From NCBI RefSeq assembly GCF_026340565.1, contig NZ_JAPEPB010000001.1:1302001-1366000 (forward strand): a stretch of 64,000 nucleotides of DNA. Direction: 5' to 3'. The DNA comes from Kitasatospora sp. NBC_01287 (GTDB lineage Bacteria; Actinomycetota; Actinomycetes; Streptomycetales; Streptomycetaceae). Of the stretch, positions 55,846-62,706 are shown piece by piece. The notes under the pieces were generated by a model that was given only the letters and a program-made list of their open reading frames with translations, was not told the DNA's origin and did not search any database. Every line of letters starts with the position of its first letter. Within the stretch, counting starts at the first letter, position 1. A program made the translations under genes and the position numbers.

Positions 55846-56530
55846 ATGACGCGGTCTCATCTGGCCACCGCCGGTGCAGCCGGGCCTGACACGACCGCCG
55901 AACAGCGAACGTCCGGCTTCGACGTGTTGACCGGTGACGACCAGACGGCGCACTGGTGTTGCGCTCAGGGGCGGCCCGGTTCTTCGCCCTCGACGGGAAG
56001 GCGAAGCTCGGGCACGCGTGCCCGGACTTCCACTACGGCTTCCGCCCGTGCGGACGCCAGCACTCCGCGACGCCGGACCGTCCGGATCCCAACGAGTCCT
56101 TCGCCTACTGGTCCGACGACCCGAAACTGATTCCTGAGCACGAGGCGATCGGTCCGCTGCTGAGTGCGATGAACCAGTGCCGGGTAGCGCTCGCCAGGTT
56201 CTCCGGTTCCGTACTGTCCGGCGTGGCCGCTCGGTTCAGCTCCGACCGAACGACCGGTCCTGAGGGTGCGACCCGCCTGGAGGCCAATTCATACTCTTCG
56301 GTGAAGCGGATCGCGACCTCCTGCAGGACCGCCGCGAGGACGGGCCCTCATCGCAATCATGTCGTCGAACGGGCGCGGCCTCGCGGTCGAGCTCGACGGG
56401 CGGATGTCGATCTCCGGAGCCACGCCCGAACGAATGCCGTGCGCTTCGGTCGTCCCGAGGCGCCGCTCCAGACCGAGGCGACCAGCGATGACCCCGGGGC
56501 CGACACCACCTCCATACTGCTCGATCGGAG
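55846..56530 (+). pseudogene. Iron/2-oxoglutarate oxygenase (IPNS-like) pseudogene
   Basis: Pieces of one protein occur in successive frames. The start MTRSHLATAGAAGPD leads to SGFDVLTGDDQTA (frame 1). Frame 3 continues with LRSGAARFFALDGKAKLGHA, FHYGFRPCGRQHSATPDRPD and NESFAYWSDDPKLIPEHEAI. Further on come LEANSYSSVKR and, back in frame 1, DGPLIAIMSSNGRGLAVELD and GRMSISGATPERMP. This is the N-terminal DIOX part and the double-stranded helix end of an IPNS-like oxygenase, with the middle shortened and at least three frame changes. Not functional. Confidence 0.7.
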
Positions 56531-56540
56531 AAGACATCAC

Positions 56541-57803
56541 GTGGCGCTCCTCGCCCAAGACTCGATCCTGCGCGACGCTAGCTTTCGGTCGTACTACGCC
56601 GGGCAATCGGTCGCCTTGTTCTGCGCGGCGGTGACTCCGATCACCATGCCCTTGATCGCAGTGCTGTCCCTGCACGCGTCCGGGTTCGAGGCGTCCGTGG
56701 TGTCGGCCATCTCCCTGGTACCCGCCGTTCTCCTCACCCTGCCGGTCGGGGCGATCGTGGACCGGCTGCCCAAGCGGGAGGCGATGCTGTGGGCCAACCT
56801 CGCTCAGGCTGTTTCATTGGGTTTGCTGCCACTGTTGTGGTGGCTACATGCACTCTCAATTCTCGTGCTGTGCCTGGTCGGACTCACCTCGACCAGCTTC
56901 GCGATCGTTTCTCAGGTGGCCGACCAGTCACTGATCCCGTTCCTGGTCGAAGACTCACACTTGATCGAGGCGAACTCCAGAATGGCCCTCAGCGAGTCGG
57001 TCGCGACCATGGCGGGACCGACGGCGGCCGGCTTTCTCATGACGGCGCTCGGGGGACCGCCGACGGTCGGCCTGGCAGCATTCGGGAGCGTGTTCAGCGC
57101 CGTGACCCTGTTCAGGATCCGGTCGACCGAGCCGTCGATCGTCGTGGCCGGCGAGAGGACGAGACTGCGCCAGCAGATCCTCGAAGGGCTTCGGTTCGTG
57201 GTCCGCAACCCGGTCCTGCGCACCCTGATGGCGATCAACGGTGTCGACAACGGTTTCCTCGCGTGGATCCAGGCCATCCTCATGGTCTTCTACGTAAGGG
57301 TGTTGGACTGGTCGGCGCAGACCGTCGGCCTGGTGCTCGGTGTCGCTGCCGTCGGCGGGATCATCGGCTCCATGCTGGCGGGGCGTCTGCACAAGTGGCT
57401 CGGCACCGACCGCCTGCTGCTCACGGCCGTGCTGGCAGGAGGGCCGGCCGAAGCCGTAGTCCTCCTGCTTCACCCCGGATTCGCCGGCAAGCTAATCGCG
57501 GTCGCAGCACAGTTCATCGCTATCTTCTTCTCCGTCTGCTACTCGGTGACGTCGCGATCGCTGCGGCAGATCGCCTCACCGGACGGTCTTCGCTCTCGTG
57601 TCATCGCCGCGCACCGTTGGGTGAGTGTCGCAGTTATGCCGGTCGGGGCTCTCGCCGGCGGCTTCGCCTCGACCCGGGTCGGCCTGCGGGGGTCCATCGC
57701 ACTCGCCTGCCTCGGTCTGCTCGCCGCGCCGATCATCGCCTTGACCTCGCCGCTCAGGCACGTCGGAAACAATGGAGTTGCTGGCGCATTCACGGTCCGG
57801 TGA
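56541..57803 (+). CDS. MFS transporter
   Basis: 420 residues from the GTG at 56541 (GGAG upstream); the frame is open further up only through the oxygenase remnant. About 12 helices. The loop after TM2 reads VGAIVDRLPKREAMLWANLA, the MFS motif A. SQVADQSLIPFLVEDSHLIE and ANSRMALSESVATMAGPTAA are typical of the MFS_3 (Tet-type/enterobactin exporter-like) branch. The last dozen residues (NNGVAGAFTVR) arise from fusion to the hydrolase fragment. Probably a drug or metabolite exporter. Codon use is less GC-biased than in its neighbours. Confidence 0.85.
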   Translation: MALLAQDSILRDASFRSYYAGQSVALFCAAVTPITMPLIAVLSLHASGFEASVVSAISLVPAVLLTLPVGAIVDRLPKREAMLWANLAQAVSLGLLPLLWWLHALSILVLCLVGLTSTSFAIVSQVADQSLIPFLVEDSHLIEANSRMALSESVATMAGPTAAGFLMTALGGPPTVGLAAFGSVFSAVTLFRIRSTEPSIVVAGERTRLRQQILEGLRFVVRNPVLRTLMAINGVDNGFLAWIQAILMVFYVRVLDWSAQTVGLVLGVAAVGGIIGSMLAGRLHKWLGTDRLLLTAVLAGGPAEAVVLLLHPGFAGKLIAVAAQFIAIFFSVCYSVTSRSLRQIASPDGLRSRVIAAHRWVSVAVMPVGALAGGFASTRVGLRGSIALACLGLLAAPIIALTSPLRHVGNNGVAGAFTVR

Positions 57804-57920
57804 CCTCGGGCTCATGTACGCGGCCGTCTACCCCGAGCGGCTGAACAAGCTGATCCTGCTGACCCCGTCACGCACGCCGGCGGCGTCGACCCGACCGATG
57901 AGCAGATCACCTCGACCATG
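57774..57920 (+). pseudogene. Alpha/beta-hydrolase internal fragment
   Basis: Frame 1 reads LLAHSRSGDLGLMYAAVYPE then RLNKLILLTPS, the nucleophile elbow (Ser) and next strand of a proline-iminopeptidase-like hydrolase. After a frame change comes AGGVDPTDEQITSTM, and the sequence stops exactly where the 37-base repeat begins. Both ends of the gene are missing. Confidence 0.7.
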
Positions 57921-57957
57921 GTCTGGCCCCTGGGCTCGGGAGTGGTCTAGTCCTTAC
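57921..57957. repeat. 37-bp direct repeat, copy 2
   Basis: Identical to 55422-55458. Its right part overlaps the final codons of the minus-strand gene ending at 57947. Confidence 0.9.
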
Positions 57958-58275
57958 CGGTCATGCTGTCCACGGCCGGTGCACAGCCGGGCGCCCTCGG
58001 GGCGTTCGGGGCGAGCTTCAGCAGGTGGGGGCCGTCGGAGAGGGTGAAGGTCAGGGCCACCGCACCGTCCTGCGCCAGGCGTTCGAGCATGTACCGCTCG
58101 GATCGCGGACGGGCGAGGATCAGTTCGAACGCGCAGCGGTGCGCGTTGTCGAGCGGCAGGAGCTTCATCGCCTCCCAGGTGGCGGCCAGCGCGTCGACCA
58201 GGCGCGGGAAGACGGCGGGGGCGCGACTCCGGTCAGCTCCACCAGGAAGGGGCCTGCGGCGTGGTCCTCCGTCAT
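57947..58275 (-). pseudogene. Small gene coupled to the RsbW-like ATPase, frameshifted
   Basis: The ATG at 58275 overlaps the ATPase stop (ATGA) and encodes MTEDHAAGPFLVELTGVAP. The frame must then shift by one near 58215-58230 (a CCCCCG run) to give FPRLVDALAATWEAMKLLPL, FELILARPRSERYMLERLAQ and DGAVALTFTLSDGPHLLKL, stopping at 57947. The second part looks like a real conserved small protein; the family is not recognised. The single-base slip in a C run could be a mutation or a sequencing error. The 3' end lies in the 37-base repeat, so the original C-terminus may have been replaced. Confidence 0.55.
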
Positions 58276-58727
58276 GGCCGGACTCCCGCCGGGGCGGGCT
58301 CGATGACCGACCAGACGCGCTTGCCGATGCCGTCGCGCGCACCCCAGCCCCAGCGCTGGGACAGCTTGTCGACCAGCAGGAGGCCGCGCCCGCGCTCCCC
58401 CTCGGTCGCGACGCAGAGCTGCGGCGCCTGGTCGGAGGCGTCCTCCACCCAGACACAGAGCAGTTCGCCGTCCGCCTCCAGGCCGAGCTTGATCAGCTGA
58501 CCGCGTCTGGTGCCGTGCTGGAGCGCGTTGGTGACCAGCTCACTGACCACCAGCGCGCCGTTCTCCGCGAAGAGTTCACCCCCGCGCACCTTCAGCAGGA
58601 ACTCCCGGAGCAGACGGCGGGCCAAGGCCGGCGAACGCTCGCTGCACGGCAGCCAGCAGTGCTCGCGCGCGGCGGGCGAGGCGGGCACGGAGGGGCGGGA
58701 AGGCGGGCGGGCGGGCGTTTCGGGCAT
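58272..58727 (-). CDS. RsbW-like ATP-binding regulator (HATPase_c)
   Basis: 151 residues from the ATG at 58727 (GGAG upstream). N box ELVTNALQHG, a middle DASDQAP and G box ERGRGLLLVDKLSQRWG are those of anti-sigma-type GHKL kinases. Such proteins bind sigma or anti-anti-sigma partners, or serve WhiJ-like loci next to XRE and DUF397 genes, as here. The open frame upstream of 58727 is not conserved. Confidence 0.85.
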   Translation of the reverse strand: MPETPARPPSRPSVPASPAAREHCWLPCSERSPALARRLLREFLLKVRGGELFAENGALVVSELVTNALQHGTRRGQLIKLGLEADGELLCVWVEDASDQAPQLCVATEGERGRGLLLVDKLSQRWGWGARDGIGKRVWSVIEPAPAGVRP

Positions 58728-58849
58728 GGCGAAGCTCCTGTCACGGCATGGCTCTTGGAGAACGAGGGCGCGAGACGAGCACCCCCGGGCGACGGGCGGA
58801 CGCGGACATGGGGATGCCCGGTGACGAACCGTCATGATCACGGTCTGTC

Positions 58850-58863
58850 GTGGATGTATCCAC
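58850..58863. promoter_or_regulatory. Inverted repeat in the ATPase/XRE divergent region
   Basis: GTGGAT-GT-ATCCAC, a perfect 6-base inverted repeat, lies in the AT-richer 58842-58988 gap between the divergent ATPase and XRE genes. It may be the XRE operator. A second partial palindrome (CGCAAGCG) lies at about 58896. Confidence 0.4.
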
Positions 58864-58988
58864 TCCCCGTAGTGTGATACTGAATCGGTGCGACTCGCAA
58901 GCGAATGAGTTGCAACGATGCAGATTTGTCTGCCTGCTGGCTCAGCGGGGCCGCAAAAGGGCAGACTGAGCCCGTCACAGGAGGATCG

Positions 58989-59846
58989 ATGACCGAGGAA
59001 TCACGGCCAACCGTGCGGGGCCGCCGCTTGGGCGCGGAGCTTCGCCGACTTCGAGATGCATCCGGCAAGTCCACCGAGGATGCTGCGGGCGTGCTGAAGT
59101 GTTCCCGCGCGAAGATCAGCCGGATAGAGACGGGCGCTTCGGGGATCCGTCGCCTTGATCTGAGCGTCCTGCTCGACCTGTACGGCATCACTGAGCCTCA
59201 CGCGCGGGACGCTCTCGAACAGTTGGCTCGGGACGGCAAGAAGCGCGGCTGGTGGCACGACTACGGCGATACAGTGCCGCCTGCCTATGCGGACTTCCTC
59301 GGCCTCGAAAACGATGCACGCTACATCCGGACCTGGCAGCCCATGGTGATCCCGGGCCTGTTGCAGACCGAGGGCTACACTCGCGCGCTACTGGAGGCCA
59401 ACCCCGCTGCCGTGCGCAAGGAACGGGTCGAGCAACTGGTCAGAATTCGGATGGAACGGAAGGAAGTCCTGAACAAGGCCGACCCTGCCCGCTTCTGGGC
59501 GATCATCTGGGAGCCTGCCCTCCGCTGCCCTGTCGGCGGCGAGGCAGCACACCGGACCCAGCTCACTCATCTCACCGAGGTGGCTGAGCTGCCGAACGTC
59601 ACGCTCCAAGTTGTTCCACTCGAAGTCGGAGCAACCGCCGGCGCATGCGGCGCGTTCGTCATGTTCGGGTTCAGTGACTCACCCATGCCCGGTGCGGTGT
59701 TCCTTGAGACCTTGACGAGTAGCCACTATCTGGAGAACGAGAGCGAATTGGATGGATACGGGCTCGCCTTCGACTACTTGAGGTCCTCGGCCCTGAACCC
59801 TGCGCGATCGCGGGATATGATCGCCGCCATCGCGGCAGAATCGTGA
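58989..59846 (+). CDS. XRE-family regulator with DUF5753 domain
   Basis: 285 residues from the ATG at 58989, with AGGAGG nine bases ahead. HTH at about 10-70: GAELRRLRDASGKSTEDAAG and CSRAKISRIETGASGIRRLD. DUF5753 follows: FLGLENDARYIRTWQPMVIP, GLLQTEGYTRALL and LQVVPLEVGATAGACGAFVM. This is a WhiJ-type regulator; its small DUF397 partner is the next gene. These pairs control sporulation and antibiotic genes. Confidence 0.93.
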   Translation: MTEESRPTVRGRRLGAELRRLRDASGKSTEDAAGVLKCSRAKISRIETGASGIRRLDLSVLLDLYGITEPHARDALEQLARDGKKRGWWHDYGDTVPPAYADFLGLENDARYIRTWQPMVIPGLLQTEGYTRALLEANPAAVRKERVEQLVRIRMERKEVLNKADPARFWAIIWEPALRCPVGGEAAHRTQLTHLTEVAELPNVTLQVVPLEVGATAGACGAFVMFGFSDSPMPGAVFLETLTSSHYLENESELDGYGLAFDYLRSSALNPARSRDMIAAIAAES

Positions 59847-59875
59847 GAACTAGAACAGACAAGAGGTGTCAGCAC

Positions 59876-60088
59876 ATGACCGTGCCGGAGATCACCGCTC
59901 GGGGCTGGTACAAGAGCAGCTACAGCGCTCAGGCGAACGACTGTGTGGAGACCGGGCACCTCGTCGCCGGAGGCATGGCCGTCCGCGACTCGAAGGACCC
60001 GGAGGGGCCCGCGCTGGCCTTCCCGACCGGCGCCTGGCAGACGTTCGTGGCCTGCGTGCACACCGAGGGCCTGGCTGCCGACTGCTGA
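59876..60088 (+). CDS. DUF397 protein, first copy
   Basis: 70 residues. Family pattern: ARGWYKSSYSAQANDCVETG, MAVRDSKDPEGPALAF, then AWQTFVACV. It follows the XRE gene by 29 bases and GAGGTG is upstream. DUF397 proteins bind the adjacent XRE-DUF5753 regulator and modulate it. Confidence 0.92.
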   Translation: MTVPEITARGWYKSSYSAQANDCVETGHLVAGGMAVRDSKDPEGPALAFPTGAWQTFVACVHTEGLAADC

Positions 60089-60102
60089 GCCCCCGGGTGA
60101 GC

Positions 60103-60134
60103 GTGACAGCCCTCGGTATGCCGAGGGCTGTCAC
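60103..60134 (+). terminator. Hairpin terminator after the first DUF397 gene
   Basis: A perfect 14-base stem with a four-base loop (TATG), followed by a short GTTG. It separates the first DUF397 gene from the second. Confidence 0.85.
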
Positions 60135-60195
60135 GTTGCGTGCGCAGACCGGGTACATCAGGACGGTTGATCACAGAGGTGGCAAAGGAGCTTGA

Positions 60196-60423
60196 ATGAT
60201 GCACACAGAACACTGTGACATGAGTTTGCGTCACGCCCGGTGGCGGAAGAGCACGTTCAGTGGCGACCAGGGCAACTGCGTCGAGGTCGCCGACGGCATC
60301 CCCTGCGCCGTCCCCGTACGCGACTCGAAGTGCCCCGATGGACCCGCCCTGGCCTTTGCCCCCGCCGCCTGGCAGGCCTTCCTCACCGGCCTGCGCGACG
60401 GGAGCCTGTCGGCCGGCTCCTGA
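60196..60423 (+). CDS. DUF397 protein, second copy
   Basis: 75 residues from the ATG at 60196 (AAAGGAG upstream; a second ATG follows at once). ARWRKSTFSGDQGNCVEVAD, VPVRDSKCPDGPALAF and AWQAFLTGL fit the family. It lies behind a terminator, so it has its own promoter or depends on read-through. A paralogue of the neighbour rather than a recent copy. Confidence 0.9.
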   Translation: MMHTEHCDMSLRHARWRKSTFSGDQGNCVEVADGIPCAVPVRDSKCPDGPALAFAPAAWQAFLTGLRDGSLSAGS

Positions 60424-60507
60424 GCTGCGCCCGACTGTCGCTCCGGTCAGCCCTGTTGAGTGGAAAATGGGAGGCCTCCCGCTGGGCCTGGTTGGTACCG
60501 TCCCGGC

Positions 60508-60834
60508 GTGACCTTGACGAACCTCCGCACGGGCTTCCGCGACGACGCCCAACGACAGCGTGTCCAGCGGGTGGTCCACGACCGGCTCGCGGACGACAGG
60601 GAGCAGCAGGAGTGCCGCTACCTCATGCGGTTCTGGTGGCAGCTTCTCATGGGGTATCAGGAGGTGACGATCGAGCAGCTGCGGCTGAACGTCGGGCCGT
60701 CGAAGCTCGACATCGTCGAGCAGCTGATCGGTGCTCTCCGCAGCTCCCCCGAAGCAGTCGACGCCTGGGTCGTGGCCACCGAGCGGGCGTTCCCGGTCAT
60801 CGAGGACCGCGGCTTCGCGGCCGGGGCGAGCTGA
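60508..60834 (+). CDS. Hypothetical protein
   Basis: 108 residues from the GTG at 60508; an in-frame ATG at 60460 would add 16 residues of low plausibility. Helical and charged (DAQRQRVQRVVHDRLADDRE, then YLMRFWWQLLMGYQEV and LDIVEQLIGALRSSPEAVDA). No signal or membrane segment. Family not recognised. Convergent with the SIMPL gene. Confidence 0.6.
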   Translation: MTLTNLRTGFRDDAQRQRVQRVVHDRLADDREQQECRYLMRFWWQLLMGYQEVTIEQLRLNVGPSKLDIVEQLIGALRSSPEAVDAWVVATERAFPVIEDRGFAAGAS

Positions 60835-60859
60835 CGCCAGCGGCCCGGCCCGCCGGCGT
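60834..60859. terminator. Candidate short terminator between convergent genes
   Basis: An imperfect 10-base stem with one mismatch (60834-60843 with 60850-60859) and a six-base loop, overlapping the stop of the hypothetical gene. Confidence 0.45.
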
Positions 60860-60877
60860 GCGGCGCACGGTCAGCCG

Positions 60878-61531
60878 TCAGCCCTCGATCAGCGAGAACC
60901 CCAGGAGCACGCCCGCCGAGACGGTGATCTGGCCGGGGGCCAGGTCGCCGTCGCCGGACCCGCCACCACTGCCGCGGCCGTGGCCGCGGTACCTGTTCTG
61001 CAGTTGCTCCGAGTCCACGTCCGTGATGTGGACGACCGGGCCGAGCCGCACGCCGGCGGCCTCCGCGTACAGCGCAGCCTTCTCCCGGGCAGCGGCCACC
61101 GCGCCGACGCGGGCCTGGGCGCGGAGCTCCTTCTTCGTGCTCACGTCGAACTCGACGCCGTCGACCTGGTTCGCCCCGGCCTCGACGACGTCGACCAACA
61201 CGGTCTCCAGGTCCTCCAACTCGCGCAGCTCGATCACGAAGGAGGCCGTGCACTCATAGCCCAGGAACTCACGGTCGTTGCCCCGGTAGGACCACGAGGA
61301 CTCCAGGTTGAGCCGAGAGGTCGAGACGGCCGCGTCCGGGACCCGGTGTCCCCGCAGCACCTCGCGGATCTGGTTGACCCCGGTGCGGGTGACCTCGAAG
61401 GCCTCGCCCGCCTGCGGCCTGGTCTGGGTGATCGCGACCCGCAGGCGGGCCAGATCCGGCGAGGCGTCCACGCTGGCCGCGCCGAACACCGACATGCCCC
61501 AAGGGGTGTCTATGGAGTGAGTGCTGTTCAT
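60878..61531 (-). CDS. SIMPL-domain (DUF541) protein
   Basis: 217 residues from the ATG at 61531 (MNSTHSIDTPWGMSVFG). The DUF541 pattern is FGAASVDASPDLARLRVAIT, YECTASFVIELRELEDLETV, VEAGANQVDGVEFDVSTKKE, then ARVGAVAAAREKAALYAEAA and ITVSAGVLLGFSL. A Gly-Ser-rich loop (RGHGRGSGGGSGDG) interrupts the last part. No clear signal peptide, unlike most SIMPL proteins. Role unknown. Confidence 0.85.
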   Translation of the reverse strand: MNSTHSIDTPWGMSVFGAASVDASPDLARLRVAITQTRPQAGEAFEVTRTGVNQIREVLRGHRVPDAAVSTSRLNLESSWSYRGNDREFLGYECTASFVIELRELEDLETVLVDVVEAGANQVDGVEFDVSTKKELRAQARVGAVAAAREKAALYAEAAGVRLGPVVHITDVDSEQLQNRYRGHGRGSGGGSGDGDLAPGQITVSAGVLLGFSLIEG

Positions 61532-61581
61532 GCCGCCCATCCAAGCAGGGCGCTGATCAACTGGCAGCCGAATATCGCCCG

Positions 61582-62511
61582 TCAGGTTGCCCGGCTGCCG
61601 GCTGCTGACTCGTCGGCGGCCGCCAGGATCGAGCGCAGCCGCGCCAGGCACTCCCTGACGAAGGCGGGGTAGGTGTCCCAGTAGTACGACACCCCGCTGA
61701 CCCCGACCGCGATGGCCCACGCCCGGGCGCGCAGCCACGTCATGTCATCGAGGCCCAGCGCGTCCCGGTACGCCTGTCGGGCCGCGGGCGGGAAGTCCCA
61801 GAGGGTTGAGTGCTCGGCGTCGGGGAGGCCGACCGAGAGGGCGCCGAAGTCGATGACCGCGTGCAGCTTCCCCTGCTGGACCAGCAGGTTGGTGGGTTTG
61901 AGGTCACCGTGCAGCCACACGTGAGGGCCGGACGGCTCGGGCAGGGCGAGCGCGCTCTGCCACAGGTCGCGCAGCCGGGCGAGGTCGAGGTCGAGGCCCT
62001 GGAGCGTGCGGCAGGCGTCGAAGCACTCGCCGATCCACCGCTCGCACGCTCGCAGGCCGCCCCCGCGGTACCAGCTGAGCTCGCCCTCGCGGGTGGCTCC
62101 CATCAGGGGGGCGGTGTGCAGGCTCCGCACGACCGACGCCAGGTCGGCACCGAAGGCGGACCAGTCGGTGACCGACTCCGGGCCCGCTTCGTCGCCGTCG
62201 ATCCAGTGGTACACCGACCAGGCGAGCGGGAACGCGGCGCTCGGCGTGCCGCTGTGCACCGGCTCGGGGATGCGGCAGGGAAGATGCGGGGCCAGCCGCG
62301 GCAGCCAGGTCTGCTCCTTCCGGACGGCCTGCGCGTTGTCCGGGGTGCGCGGCAGCCGTACGAGTAGGTGTTCGCCGAGCCGGTACATCGTGTTGTCCGT
62401 CCCCGCGCCGGCCGGCGAGATCGGCAGGTCCGCCCAATGCGGTCGCTGCTCGCGCAGGAGCGTCCGGACGAGCGCCTCGTCCACCTGGATCTCGTTGTCA
62501 TGAAGTGTCAC
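61582..62511 (-). CDS. Aminoglycoside phosphotransferase-fold kinase
   Basis: 309 residues from a GTG. TDNTMYRLGEHLLVRLPRTP is the nucleotide loop and Lys/Arg strand, VWLHGDLKPTNLLVQQGKL is the catalytic loop with Asp, and AVIDFGALSVGLPDAEHSTL carries the metal-binding DFG-like Asp. These match the APH family. Such enzymes phosphorylate antibiotics, sugars or other small molecules; the genomic context gives no substrate, so a resistance function is not implied. Confidence 0.88.
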   Translation of the reverse strand: MTLHDNEIQVDEALVRTLLREQRPHWADLPISPAGAGTDNTMYRLGEHLLVRLPRTPDNAQAVRKEQTWLPRLAPHLPCRIPEPVHSGTPSAAFPLAWSVYHWIDGDEAGPESVTDWSAFGADLASVVRSLHTAPLMGATREGELSWYRGGGLRACERWIGECFDACRTLQGLDLDLARLRDLWQSALALPEPSGPHVWLHGDLKPTNLLVQQGKLHAVIDFGALSVGLPDAEHSTLWDFPPAARQAYRDALGLDDMTWLRARAWAIAVGVSGVSYYWDTYPAFVRECLARLRSILAAADESAAGSRAT

Positions 62512-62706
62512 GGTGGGAGCTTCCCCGGCCAGGCCTCACCACCGCCAGTGGTTTCCCGTGGCGTCCAGGAGCGGGAACGCCGCCCGCAGGCCACTCACAC
62601 CCCAACTCGCCGGTGCAGGAAGGCCATCTCCGAAACCCGACTGACACAGGCCCGTCAGTGCGACACGATGTCCGCCTGTCGTACTGGCGAGTGAAAGGCA
62701 GTCCGC

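Noticed and set aside
61582..62511. Aminoglycoside resistance gene
   Set aside because: The APH fold is certain enough, but nothing points to an aminoglycoside; many such kinases act on other small molecules.
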